Origin: Bacillus cereus G9842
Lineage (GTDB): Bacteria; Bacillota; Bacilli; Bacillales; Bacillaceae_G
DNA length: 64,000 nt
Direction of reading: 5' to 3'
Assembly (NCBI RefSeq): GCF_000021305.1
Contig: NC_011772.1
Coordinates: forward strand, 4,934,001 to 4,998,000
In this document: positions 26,335 to 34,739 of the stretch, in pieces
Position numbering within the stretch: the first letter of the stretch is position 1
Layout: each line of letters opens with the position of its first letter
Made by a program: the position numbers and the translations under genes
The notes under the pieces: generated by a model
What the model was told of the DNA's origin: nothing
The model's input: the letters and a program-made list of their open reading frames with translations, nothing else
Databases searched by the model: none

Positions 26335-26859
26335 AATCTGTGTCCCCTGTCCTTTTTTTAGACAAACCATCCTATATATTCATTTAATAAGAAATCCTAT
26401 TATTTTTATAAAAACATTTATTGAATAGACTAACACCTCTCGCACCTATATCAATTACTACCGCATTTCTCTAAATGTATTCGCTTTCTTATATTGTAAA
26501 TTTTTTTATGTATTACGCCCTCCTCACTTCGCTCTACTTGTGATGAGTTCTCTTCTTACATAAAAGGAAAATAGTAAAAGATATATTTTAGTCTCGTCAT
26601 CTATACATCTAAAAATAAAACCTTACATTTTCTTCATATATGACCATCTATAGGTAGTTTTTCCAACTGAATTTTACACGCTTTTACCTGTATTTAATAG
26701 CCTCCCCCCAAGAATAATATTACAATTTTGTGAATTTAATCTATTAATCGTAACGTTAGGATTTAATTATATTTATATTATTTTAAAATATAATTTACTC
26801 TGTAAAAACACTATTTTATCTATTTTATTATTTTCTTAATATAACTTTAATCCTTGCAT
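26335..26859. other. AT-rich intergenic region, 525 bp
   Basis: It separates the adhesin terminator from the enhancin start and should hold the enhancin promoter. I found no PlcR box (TATGNAN4TNCATA), no convincing ORF and no strong hairpin. One GC-richer patch near 26516-26555 has no match elsewhere in the window. Confidence 0.5.
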
Positions 26860-26892
26860 ACAAAAAGCATTGGCATAGGCCAATGCTTTTAT
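26860..26892 (-). terminator. Terminator of the thioester-domain adhesin gene
   Basis: AAAAGCATTGGC and GCCAATGCTTTT form a perfect 12-bp stem, overlapping the end of the gene by only the stop region. Confidence 0.9.
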
Positions 26893-27816
26893 TTACCTTT
26901 TATATTGATTCGGTTTATGCGGTTCATTTGGAGTATATGGCTTATTTGGTTTATTTGGAGCCTCAGCCTTTTTCCAACTTACCGCTAACTCAGGGCTCGT
27001 TTTCTCTTCACTACGCTCAAGTAATACTACTGCATTTTGAATAGTCGGTGTACCTTTATGCGCAATCCCTTGTAATTTCGTTAAATTTCCTGATACTTTA
27101 AAGCTAAATCCACCAGCTGGTGTTTGTTTCGGAATTAAAATGCGGAACTTCTCTCCTACATTAAATTCTGTTTTTGTTTCGCCTTTTTCATTTGCAAACT
27201 TCACGCCCGCTGGTGCACCTGTTGCTTGCACTTTATACGTTCCGCTTTTTGCATTTGTTTCTACTGTATATAAACCTGTTTCAAAGAAATCATTTTTTAA
27301 TACTGCTTCTTGTTCTTCTGTAGGAGTTACACTCATCGTAATTTCTTGTAACTCTTCACTAGCGTTTGCTTTTGCAACGATGTCTTTCGTTACTTTCTCT
27401 ACATTTTTATTGCGGAAATCTAAATCATTAACATCAATTTGTTTTAACGCATTCCACACTGCCAGTTGCGTTGCGTAATGCGCCTCTCTCCAATCAGATA
27501 CCCCTAATTCTTGTGGGCTCTTTTGTGGATATCCATTCAACAGTACACGGTACACGTTAATATCTACTTTACCCATTTCTGGTAAGTCTTGACCGCTCGG
27601 AGATTTTAAGTCTACATTTAAGCAAAATGCAATTTTTCCATCTGCCGTTTTAATAAGTTCTGTTCGGATTGGTTTCTTCTTTGACCTACTATAACTCCAA
27701 TCCATTTCATACTTTGTATGGTCCATAACCTCTGCGAATGCTTTTTGAAGTGGGAATAATACAAATAAGACACTTAAAAACATAGCTAAAAGTTTGAACG
27801 ATTGCTTTATATTCAT
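26893..27816 (-). CDS. Thioester-domain (TQXA) surface adhesin without an LPXTG anchor
   Basis: A 307-residue secreted protein. The signal peptide runs about 1-28 (LLAMFLSVLFVLFPL, cleaved after AFA). A class II thioester domain (about 30-150) has Cys65 in KIAFCLNVD and Gln117 in YATQLAVW; these two side chains form an internal Cys-Gln thioester that reacts with host amines in streptococcal and bacillary TED adhesins. An Ig-like beta domain (about 165-270) follows, then a Pro/Asn/Lys tail (NKPNKPYTPNEPHKPNQ) ending at a natural stop and terminator. No sorting signal or C-terminal TM is present, which is unusual. AGGGG precedes the start. It lies next to the enhancin gene, same strand. Confidence 0.88.
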   Translation of the reverse strand: MNIKQSFKLLAMFLSVLFVLFPLQKAFAEVMDHTKYEMDWSYSRSKKKPIRTELIKTADGKIAFCLNVDLKSPSGQDLPEMGKVDINVYRVLLNGYPQKSPQELGVSDWREAHYATQLAVWNALKQIDVNDLDFRNKNVEKVTKDIVAKANASEELQEITMSVTPTEEQEAVLKNDFFETGLYTVETNAKSGTYKVQATGAPAGVKFANEKGETKTEFNVGEKFRILIPKQTPAGGFSFKVSGNLTKLQGIAHKGTPTIQNAVVLLERSEEKTSPELAVSWKKAEAPNKPNKPYTPNEPHKPNQYKR

Positions 27817-27882
27817 ATTTACAGCCCCTTAATAACAAACTTAATACTAAGTAGTATTTAATTAGAAAATATTTTTATGCAC

Positions 27883-27914
27883 AAAAAAAGAGTGCATAAA
27901 AGCACTCTTTTTTC
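27883..27914 (-). terminator. Terminator of MFS-aldo/keto reductase operon
   Basis: AAAGAGTGC and GCACTCTTT pair around ATAAAA, with A and T runs outside. Confidence 0.85.
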
Positions 27915-27929
27915 TTTCTTACTTTAATC

Positions 27930-28769
27930 TTAGAAATCGAAGTTATCAGGATCTGGACCAACGCGGTGATTTTCGTTTAACGCATCGATTGTTTCCATGT
28001 CTTCTTTTGTTAATTCAAAGTTAAATACATCCGCGTTTGCAATAATGCGGTGTTCTTTCGTTGATTTTGGAATTGTGATTATTCCGTTTTGAAGATCCCA
28101 ACGTAAAATCACTTGTGCTGTTGTTTTACCGTGTTTCTCAGCAATTGCTTGTAATGTTTCGTTATCTAATAATTGACCTTGCATAAGTGGTGACCATGCT
28201 TCCATTTGAATACCTTGTTCTTTACAGAAAGCTTGTAATTCTTTTTGTGTTAAACGAGGGTGGTATTCTACTTGGTTAATCATTGGCTTAATTTCTGCAT
28301 CTTTCATTACATCTTGTAAGTGGTGAATTTGGAAGTTACTTACGCCAATTGCACGTACGCGATCTTCTTTATAAAGTGTTTCTAGCGCTCTCCACGTATC
28401 TTTATATTTTCCTTCTACAGGCCAGTGAACAAGATATAGGTCTAAATAATCTAGTTCTAATTTCTTTAAGCTCTCTTCGTATGCAGCAATTGTTTCTTCG
28501 TATCCTTGATCTGCGTTCCATACTTTTGAAGTGATAAATAATTCTTCTCTTGAAATACCAGTCGCTTCAATACCGGCACGGATTCCTTCACCTACAGCTT
28601 TTTCATTTCCGTAAATTGCAGCTGTATCGATGCTACGGTATCCTGCTTTAATCGCTGATTTTACAGCTTCTACAAGTTCTGGTCCTTCTTCTACTTTAAA
28701 TACACCTAAACCGAACCAAGGCATTTCTACACCATTATTTAATACTGTTTTACTTTGTAAGTTTTTCAT
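27930..28769 (-). CDS. Aldo/keto reductase (YtbE/YvgN-like)
   Basis: A 279-residue NADPH-dependent (beta/alpha)8-barrel reductase. The catalytic tetrad is visible: Asp and Tyr in [11 protein letters not shown], Lys in FITSKVWN, and His in [16 protein letters not shown] near the C-terminus binds the NADPH phosphate. Bacillus relatives (YvgN, YtbE) reduce glyoxal, methylglyoxal and other aldehydes. It is the second gene of a pair with an MFS transporter 16 bp upstream, and an HxlR regulator is divergent. This matches B. subtilis ytcD-ytbD-ytbE, so YtbE is the likely counterpart. The start follows AAAAGGAGAG. Confidence 0.93.
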   Translation of the reverse strand: MKNLQSKTVLNNGVEMPWFGLGVFKVEEGPELVEAVKSAIKAGYRSIDTAAIYGNEKAVGEGIRAGIEATGISREELFITSKVWNADQGYEETIAAYEESLKKLELDYLDLYLVHWPVEGKYKDTWRALETLYKEDRVRAIGVSNFQIHHLQDVMKDAEIKPMINQVEYHPRLTQKELQAFCKEQGIQMEAWSPLMQGQLLDNETLQAIAEKHGKTTAQVILRWDLQNGIITIPKSTKEHRIIANADVFNFELTKEDMETIDALNENHRVGPDPDNFDF

Positions 28770-28785
28770 TTTATTTTCTCTCCTT

Positions 28786-30000
28786 TTATTTTACTTGATC
28801 TCTTTTTTCTAATGTCATGCTCCACGCTGTTAAAATCACAGCACCTACTACCATAATTCCGCCTACCCAAGTCGTATGAATTAATCCTAACGAGTTCGTT
28901 ACAATACCGCCCAAGTAAGCACCAAGAGCAATTCCTGCGTTAAATGCTGCAATGTTAATCGCTGATGCTACATCAACAGCGCTAGGTACAAACCTCTCAG
29001 CCAAGATAACGACATACACTTGTAGCCCTGGGACATTCATAAACGCAAATAGTCCCATAAAAATAATTGTAATGAATCCAGCAACTTTAAATGGCGCTGT
29101 AAATGTTAAAACAAATAATACAATCGCTTGAATAAAGAACATGTAAAATAACGCTCGAATCGGATTATAATTTGATAATTTTCCGCCGACCATATTCCCA
29201 ATCGCAATTGCAATTCCGTATACTAACAAAATAATTGTAACGGTACTTGCTTTAAATCCTGTTACTTCTTGTAATAACGGAGATAAATACGTAAATGTTA
29301 CGAATGTTCCCCCGTATCCTAATGCAGTAATGATAAATACAAGTAATAGTCTTCCGTTCGTAATCAACTTAAATTGATCGTGAAATGATACAGACGTACC
29401 CTTTTTTAAGTTAGAAGGAATTAGCATACTGTTGGCGATTAAAGCAACGACTCCAATTGCCACAATAACCATAAACGATGCTCTCCAGCCAAATTGTTGA
29501 CCGATAAATGTTCCAATTGGTACACCTGTAATAGTCGCAACAGTTAAACCAGTAAACATAAATGCTATTGCACTTGCACGTTTATTCTCAGGTACAAGCG
29601 CAGCCGCAATTGTAGATCCAATTGACATAAAAACCCCATGCGCAAACGCAGATACAACCCTCGCGATAAGTAGCACAGTAAAACTTGTTGCTACTGCCGC
29701 AATACCATTGCCAATAATGAAAATAATCATAATCCACATTAACAACGTCTTTCGCGACATACTAGCTGTTAATGACGTCAATACTGGAGCACCAAACGCT
29801 ACTCCTAATGCATATAAAGAAACGGTTAAACCAGCTGTTGTAACCGAAACATTTAAATCTTTCGAAATAGATGGTAGTAAACCGACACTAATAAACTCGG
29901 TCGTACCAATCCCAAATGCACTAATTGCTAGTGCTAATAAAGCAAACATACTTCTTCGATTCGTCTGAACTTCTGAAGATGGTACTGTATATAAACTCAA
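28786..30000 (-). CDS. MFS drug/sugar efflux transporter (YtbD-like)
   Basis: A 404-residue, 12-helix DHA1-type major facilitator. The N-terminal half has [21 protein letters not shown] and the motif-A-like loop SMSRKTLLM; it resembles arabinose-efflux/YdhP proteins. A TTG start at 30000 is supported by AAGGAGGAATTCAA just before it. It is co-transcribed with the aldo/keto reductase and controlled by the divergent HxlR gene, as in B. subtilis ytbDE/ytcD. Likely exports a toxic small molecule; the substrate is unknown. Confidence 0.92.
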   Translation of the reverse strand: MSLYTVPSSEVQTNRRSMFALLALAISAFGIGTTEFISVGLLPSISKDLNVSVTTAGLTVSLYALGVAFGAPVLTSLTASMSRKTLLMWIMIIFIIGNGIAAVATSFTVLLIARVVSAFAHGVFMSIGSTIAAALVPENKRASAIAFMFTGLTVATITGVPIGTFIGQQFGWRASFMVIVAIGVVALIANSMLIPSNLKKGTSVSFHDQFKLITNGRLLLVFIITALGYGGTFVTFTYLSPLLQEVTGFKASTVTIILLVYGIAIAIGNMVGGKLSNYNPIRALFYMFFIQAIVLFVLTFTAPFKVAGFITIIFMGLFAFMNVPGLQVYVVILAERFVPSAVDVASAINIAAFNAGIALGAYLGGIVTNSLGLIHTTWVGGIMVVGAVILTAWSMTLEKRDQVK

Positions 30001-30040
30001 TTGAATTCCTCCTTATTACAAGAAATCCAATCATAATAGT

Positions 30041-30060
30041 GTGATAAAAAGGCCCTTTTA
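30041..30060. promoter_or_regulatory. Near-perfect 20-bp palindrome in the MFS leader
   Basis: GATAAAAAGGCCCTTTTATC is self-complementary apart from one central pair, 41 bp upstream of the MFS start codon. It could be a hairpin in the leader or a second operator. Confidence 0.35.
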
Positions 30061-30128
30061 TCTTCTAAAAAATATATTTTATACTTACAAATGCTATTAT
30101 GAATGGTTTCATTCCTTTTTTGAAGAAC

Positions 30129-30279
30129 GCACTTTAAAGTACGATAGGCACTAAAAAGTAACATAGTCACTTTTTGGTACCGTACTACTCACTTGCTTCT
30201 CACATGTGCTATTATGAAACATATTTAACATGATAAAAAGTACGTACTTTAAAGTGCTATAGGTACTAAAAAGTAACAT
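30129..30279. promoter_or_regulatory. Two 36-bp direct repeats in the HxlR/MFS divergent promoter region
   Basis: 30129-30164 and 30244-30279 are 36-bp copies (115 bp apart) of a block containing ACTTTAAAGT (10-bp palindrome), then ATAGG, then ACTAAAAAGTAACAT. Each is preceded by GCTATTATGAA about 37-39 bp upstream, so the duplicated module is about 75 bp. Position between divergent genes points to binding by the HxlR protein. Confidence 0.65.
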
Positions 30280-30322
30280 TTGTATTATTAAGCTTACTTT
30301 ACTCATAAAAGGAGGGTTTCAT

Positions 30323-30667
30323 ATGAAGAAATACAATATTCCTGTAGAGGCGACTTTAGAGGTTATCGGTGGAAAATGGAAGGTTGTTATCCTTTGTCAT
30401 CTAACGAAAGGCACAAAAAGAACGAGTGAACTAAAACGTTTAATGCCTGGTATTACACAAAAAATGTTAACTCAGCAATTACGCGAATTAGAGGACGACG
30501 GGGTCATTCAAAGAAAAGTCTACAACCAAGTCCCGCCAAAAGTAGAATACTCCCTTACTGATTACGGTTGGTCTTTAGAATCAATTCTTGACTCTCTTTG
30601 TACTTGGGGCGAATGTCATCTTGAAAAAGAAGGTAATACATCGATGCTAATTGCAGAAGGTGAATAA
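30323..30667 (+). CDS. HxlR-family transcriptional regulator (YtcD-like)
   Basis: A 114-residue winged-helix protein with the HxlR pattern: EVIGGKWKVVILCHLTKGTKRTSELKR, then LTQQLRELEDDGVIQR and the wing KVEYSLTDYG. A single Cys lies in the first helix (VVILCHL), where HypR-type members have their redox Cys, and two more lie near the C-terminus (LCTWGEC). Thiol sensing is therefore possible. AAAAGGAGGG precedes the start. It is divergent from the MFS-AKR pair with duplicated operator-like repeats between them, so it most likely controls both sides. Confidence 0.93.
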   Translation: MKKYNIPVEATLEVIGGKWKVVILCHLTKGTKRTSELKRLMPGITQKMLTQQLRELEDDGVIQRKVYNQVPPKVEYSLTDYGWSLESILDSLCTWGECHLEKEGNTSMLIAEGE

Positions 30668-30670
30668 TAG

Positions 30671-30719
30671 AAAAAAAGGAAAAAACGAACATGAATTTGT
30701 TCGTTTTTTCCTTTTTTTC
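30671..30719 (+). terminator. Terminator of the HxlR gene
   Basis: A very long stem: AAAAAAGGAAAAAACGAACA pairs with TGTTCGTTTTTTCCTTTTTT across a 6-nt loop. Confidence 0.93.
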
Positions 30720-30828
30720 TATATATATATGTACATTTCTAACTAAAACAAAATATTTTATACGCTTTCATACCTTGTCAGCACTAGGTTATACACTCAA
30801 TATCAAATAATTAGGAATCATTTTTATG

Positions 30829-31060
30829 TTAACATAGGTGCATATAGTATATAATATAGGATATATATTATATACACTTTCCGGTAGCGGAGCTTTTCCA
30901 TTATGCGGACAAGCCATGTATCGGACAGTTCATAAACAATAGGTAAGAAAATGTGGTTTTAGATTTATGTCAGCTTGTTTGCTGCCATAGATTTAAAGGC
31001 ATTTTATTGTGTTTTGTGAAACTTTGCATAAAGTTTCGTAAACGTTTACTATCTTACTTA
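30829..31060 (+). promoter_or_regulatory. Promoter and structured leader of unknown class before the DUF1641-NADH dehydrogenase operon
   Basis: TTAACA (30829-30834) and TATAAT (30850-30855) precede a leader of about 240 nt that is richer in G/C than its flanks. It contains TCCG-GTAG-CGGA (30880-30891), a 14-bp imperfect stem AGATTTATGTCAGC/GCTGCCATAGATTT (30961-30994), and GAAACTTT-GCAT-AAAGTTTC (31018-31037). No intrinsic terminator is evident. It does not match riboswitch cores I know. Confidence 0.45.
31037..31050. promoter_or_regulatory. cre-like palindrome
   Basis: CGTAAACGTTTACT contains the perfect 12-bp palindrome GTAAACGTTTAC. It differs from the CcpA cre pattern TGNAANCGNNNNCA mainly at the outer bases. 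It lies 51 bp before the DUF1641 start, inside the leader. Confidence 0.4.
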
Positions 31061-31100
31061 TAAAAAATAAGAGTATTGCTATCGTAAAGGAGAATTGGAG

Positions 31101-31541
31101 ATGCCAGAAACTATGACTCAAACAAAGCCAGAACAAGAAACTGTACAAATTTCTGCTAGCCAAGGACAACTTGATGTACTTGATCAGTTGTTAAAACCTG
31201 AGGTACAAGAATCATTAACAACACTAGTAGAACAGCTTCCAAAATTAACTGAGCTTGTTAACATTTTAACTAAGTCTTATGACTTCGCTCAAACTGTTGC
31301 TACTGATGAAGTATTAAAAAGCGACACTGTTGGTGCAATTACAGAGCTTGTAGAACCTGTAAAAGATACAGTGAAAAGCATGGCTGCAACTGCAATCGAA
31401 GCGAAAGATCGTGCTGACGAAAGTACTGAAGTTATCGGCCTATTCGGTCTATTAAAATTACTAAAAGATCCACAAGCACAAAAAATGTTCCGCTTTGTGA
31501 ACGCATATCTTCAAATTAGTGCAGAACGTAACAATAAATAA
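31101..31541 (+). CDS. DUF1641 domain-containing protein
   Basis: A 146-residue soluble helical protein with the DUF1641 core toward the C-terminus (GLFGLLKLLKDPQAQKMFRFVNAYLQ). In Bacillus, DUF1641 proteins (YrhD, YjgD) lie next to formate dehydrogenase or NADH-dehydrogenase-like genes; no biochemical role is established. Here it is 44 bp upstream of an FAD-dependent NADH dehydrogenase-like gene and clearly in one operon with it. The ATG at 31101 follows AAAGGAG; an in-frame TTG at 31095 is less well placed. Confidence 0.88.
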   Translation: MPETMTQTKPEQETVQISASQGQLDVLDQLLKPEVQESLTTLVEQLPKLTELVNILTKSYDFAQTVATDEVLKSDTVGAITELVEPVKDTVKSMAATAIEAKDRADESTEVIGLFGLLKLLKDPQAQKMFRFVNAYLQISAERNNK

Positions 31542-31585
31542 TTTAACTTATAACAACAATTAGTAAAGACGGGGGATATCATACT

Positions 31586-32764
31586 ATGTCAAAACAAATT
31601 GTCATCTTAGGCGCTGGTTATGGCGGTCTTCTTGCCGCTTTAAACGTACGTAAATATTACAGCAAATCAGAAGCACAAGTTACAGTGATTAACCAATACC
31701 CAACACACCAAATCATCACTGAACTACACCGCCTTGCAGCTGGTAACGTTGCTGAGCAAGCAATTGCAATGCCACTTACAAAGCTTTTCAAAGGCAAAGA
31801 TATCGATCTTAAAATCGCAACAGTTGAGTCATTCTCTGTTGATAGCAAAGAAATCAAACTAGCTGGCGGCACTACTTTATCTTACGATGCACTTGTAGTT
31901 GCTTTAGGAAGTAAAACTGCTTACTTCGGTATTCCAGGACTAGAAGAAAACAGCATGGTATTAAAATCTGCTGCTGATGCAAACAAAATCTACAAACACG
32001 TTGAAGACCGTATTCGTGAATACGCGAAAACGAAAAACGAAGCTGATGCTACAATCGTAATCGGTGGTGGCGGATTAACTGGCGTTGAGCTAGTTGGTGA
32101 GCTTGCTGACATTATGCCTAAACTTGCAAAAAGCCACGGCGTAAATCCAAAAGAAGTTAAACTTCTTCTTGTTGAAGCAGGTCCAAAAATCCTTCCAGTA
32201 TTACCAGACCACTTAATCGAACGTGCAACTACTAGCCTAGAAGCACGCGGTGTTACATTCTTAACAGGTCTTCCTGTAACAAACGTTGCTGGCAATGAGA
32301 TCGACTTAAAAGACGGTCAAAAACTTGTTGCTAACACATTCGTTTGGACAGGTGGCGTACAAGGTAATCCATTAATCGGTGAATCAGGTCTTGAAGTTAA
32401 CCGTGGTCGTGCAACAGTTGATGCATACCTACAATCTACTTCTCACAAAGACGTATTCGTTGCTGGAGACAGCGCTGTTGTCTTCTCTCCAGACGGTCGT
32501 CCATACCCACCAACTGCACAAATCGCTTGGCAAATGGGTGAGTTAATTGGATACAACTTATACGCAGCACTAGAAGGCAAAGCATTCGAAGAGTTCGCAC
32601 CTGTAAACTCTGGAACACTTGCTAGTCTAGGACGTAAAGATGCGGTTGCTACAATTGGAGCAAGCAATACTCCACTTAAAGGCTTACCAGCATCATTAAT
32701 GAAAGAAGCAAGTAACGTTCGTTACTTATCACATATTAAAGGTCTATTCAGCTTAGCTTACTAA
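31586..32764 (+). CDS. Type II NADH dehydrogenase-like FAD oxidoreductase (YumB/Ndh type)
   Basis: A 392-residue flavoprotein. The FAD-binding motif ILGAGYGGLLAAL is at about 6-18. The NAD(P)H-binding motif GGGGLTGVELVGELAD is near 165. A late FAD motif, VFVAGDSAVV, lies around 295, followed by the NDH-2-typical AQIAWQMGELIGYN segment. Such enzymes pass electrons from NADH to menaquinone at the membrane without pumping protons. The upstream leader and DUF1641 gene mark it as a specifically regulated member. GGGGGAT is upstream of the start. Whether it is respiratory or has another quinone-reductase role is not certain. Confidence 0.92.
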   Translation: MSKQIVILGAGYGGLLAALNVRKYYSKSEAQVTVINQYPTHQIITELHRLAAGNVAEQAIAMPLTKLFKGKDIDLKIATVESFSVDSKEIKLAGGTTLSYDALVVALGSKTAYFGIPGLEENSMVLKSAADANKIYKHVEDRIREYAKTKNEADATIVIGGGGLTGVELVGELADIMPKLAKSHGVNPKEVKLLLVEAGPKILPVLPDHLIERATTSLEARGVTFLTGLPVTNVAGNEIDLKDGQKLVANTFVWTGGVQGNPLIGESGLEVNRGRATVDAYLQSTSHKDVFVAGDSAVVFSPDGRPYPPTAQIAWQMGELIGYNLYAALEGKAFEEFAPVNSGTLASLGRKDAVATIGASNTPLKGLPASLMKEASNVRYLSHIKGLFSLAY

Positions 32765-32774
32765 TCTGAATATA

Positions 32775-32811
32775 AGCCCGAATCATGCCCAGCATGGTTC
32801 GGGCTATTTTT
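32775..32811 (+). terminator. Terminator of the NADH dehydrogenase operon
   Basis: AGCCCGAA (32775-32782) pairs with TTCGGGCT (32798-32805), with an inner CATG.../...CATG helix and ATTTTT after it. Confidence 0.88.
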
Positions 32812-32967
32812 ATCCCGCATTAACGGGCAGTAAAACCTCCACCTTAAAATCCAGTGAATGCAGGGATGAAGTCGGAAGATTAACTGCCCGTAAAAGCCCG
32901 ATTGGTTCAACTAATAATCAGTGGGGAGGAACAATCCCCCCCACTGATTAAAGTTTCACTTTATCCG
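32808..32967 (+). repeat. bcr1-like intergenic repeat, copy B
   Basis: About 160 bp from TTTATCCCGC to AAAGTTTCACTTTATCCG, colinear with copy A on the opposite strand. Both ends show TTTAT. ACGGGCAGTAAAACC near the start can pair with CTGCCCGT in the middle, and CAGTGGGG with CCCCACTG near the end. Confidence 0.7.
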
Positions 32968-33061
32968 TAATTTTCTCTAACTTATATATTCGGCAGAAGA
33001 ATAATATAACCCTTTTAATTATCTAAATTTACTGATTATTTTATGTCCAAATTGTGTATAT

Positions 33062-33100
33062 GAAAGGGGTGGAAGTATTCTTCCTACTCCCACCCCTTTC
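33062..33100. terminator. Strong hairpin downstream of tyrS (no T run)
   Basis: GAAAGGGGTGG and CCACCCCTTTC form a perfect 11-bp stem. The minus strand continues CATATACAC rather than a T tract, so this may be a processing or stability hairpin rather than a classical terminator. Confidence 0.55.
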
Positions 33101-33107
33101 ACACAAA

Positions 33108-34370
33108 CTATTCGCCTAACTTCACAAGGCTGTAGTTCTTCTTCCCTTTACGAATAATAATAAATCTTCCATCAAATGAATTTTCTACAGTAACATCCGT
33201 ACCCACATCTGTTACTTTCTCACCATTCATAGAAATCGCACCATTATTAATGTCCTCGCGTGCTTGTCGTCTGGATGGTTCAATTCCTAAATCAACTAGC
33301 CACTCTACAATATTTTTTGTCTCTTTTGAAGAATGGAATGTTGGCATTTCTTTAAAACCTTGTTCAATTTCATCAGCTGTTAACGATTTAATATCTCCGC
33401 TAAATAACGCTGCTGTAATTTTCTCAGCTTGTAATAACGCCTCTTCTCCATGAACGAATTTCGTCATTTCTTCCGCTAGCACTTTTTGCGCTTCACGTTT
33501 ATGAGGCTCGACTTCTACCTTCGCTGCTAATTCATCAATACGCTCTTTCTTTAAGAACGTAAAGTATTTCAAGTATTTAATTACGTCACGGTCATCTGTA
33601 TTTACCCAGAACTGGTAAAATTCAAACGGTGTCGTTTTTTCAGGATCAAGCCAAACTGCACCACCTGCTGATTTACCAAACTTCGTACCGTCCGATTTTA
33701 ATAATAACGGAATCGTTAATCCGAATACTTTAGCCTCATGACCTTCTAACTTACGAATTAAATCTAAACCACTCGTAATATTTCCCCATTGGTCACTACC
33801 ACCAATTTGAAGTTGAACATCCTCTTTCGTGTATAAATGGTGAAAATCCATCGCTTGCAAAATTTGATATGTGAATTCTGTGAAAGAAATACCTGTATCT
33901 AAGCGGCTTGCTACAATATCCTTCGCTAACATGCTATTGATGCTAAAGTTTTTCCCGTAATCACGTAAAAACTCAATAATATTTATTTCATGTGTCCAAT
34001 CATAGTTATTTACCATCTTCACTTCGCTATTTCCACCAAAATCAAATAGCTTTTTCATTTGTGCTGTTAACGCATCTACATTATGCTGAACCACTTCTAA
34101 CGTTTGAAGTTGACGCTCTGATTGTCGTCCACTCGGATCACCAATTGTTCCTGTTGCCCCGCCAATTAAAATAACAGGATGATGGCCAGCTAATTGGAAT
34201 CTCTTCATCATCATAAACGGAATCAAATGTCCGATATGCATACTATCACCAGTTGGATCAACTCCGCAGTATAGTGAAATCTTTTTCTCTTCTACTAGCT
34301 TACGTAAGCCTTCTTCGTCAGTCTGCTGATTAACGGCGCCGCGCCATTCTAATTCATCAATAATATTCAT
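33108..34370 (-). CDS. tyrS: Tyrosyl-tRNA synthetase
   Basis: A 420-residue class I aminoacyl-tRNA synthetase. HIGHLIPFMM is the HIGH motif (about residue 45) and KFGKSAGG the KMSKS counterpart (about 231). YCGVDPTGDSMHIGH and the QIGGSDQWGNI Tyr-AMP binding segment are typical of TyrRS. An S4-like RNA-binding domain (SRRQAREDINNGAISMNG) closes the protein. It charges tRNA-Tyr. A T-box leader with UAC specifier lies upstream, so expression rises when uncharged tRNA-Tyr accumulates. Bacillus can carry a second TyrRS (tyrZ); the T-box fits the main inducible tyrS. Confidence 0.97.
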   Translation of the reverse strand: MNIIDELEWRGAVNQQTDEEGLRKLVEEKKISLYCGVDPTGDSMHIGHLIPFMMMKRFQLAGHHPVILIGGATGTIGDPSGRQSERQLQTLEVVQHNVDALTAQMKKLFDFGGNSEVKMVNNYDWTHEINIIEFLRDYGKNFSINSMLAKDIVASRLDTGISFTEFTYQILQAMDFHHLYTKEDVQLQIGGSDQWGNITSGLDLIRKLEGHEAKVFGLTIPLLLKSDGTKFGKSAGGAVWLDPEKTTPFEFYQFWVNTDDRDVIKYLKYFTFLKKERIDELAAKVEVEPHKREAQKVLAEEMTKFVHGEEALLQAEKITAALFSGDIKSLTADEIEQGFKEMPTFHSSKETKNIVEWLVDLGIEPSRRQAREDINNGAISMNGEKVTDVGTDVTVENSFDGRFIIIRKGKKNYSLVKLGE

Positions 34371-34398
34371 CTTTTGTCATCCCCTTTATTTTTTAAAA

Positions 34399-34645
34399 AC
34401 AAAAAAGCCCCTATGTCTACGATAGACATAGGGACGATTATTCACCGTGTTACCACCCAGTTTGCATAAATAGCATAGCTACTCATACCACTCTTAGCAA
34501 TAATATCGATTGCTAGTCCGCTTAGCATTACCTAAGATACTCCAGAGTGTAATTCGCAAGTTTGTTTGTGCTAGGTTCCAGCAACCCCTAGCTCTCTCGT
34601 TAACAGTGACAAACTGCTACTGGGCTCTTTCAACGTATGTTATTT
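34399..34645 (-). ncRNA. T-box riboswitch of tyrS (UAC specifier)
   Basis: On the minus strand the leader contains the T-box core GGGTGGTAACACGG (plus-strand complement near 34444-34460), which is the antiterminator bulge that pairs with the tRNA acceptor end. It then enters a terminator, GTCCCTATGTCTATC/GATAGACATAGGGGC-type stem (34407-34434) followed by TTTTTTG. In the first stem, the loop GCGAATTACACTC offers UAC (34549-34551) as Tyr specifier. Confidence 0.93.
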
Positions 34646-34739
34646 GTTAAATTATTAGCCATTATATTGAATTGAAAACAAATTGTCAACAATACCCAAA
34701 TATTATTTTAAAATAATTCATATCTTCATACGTATTTCG

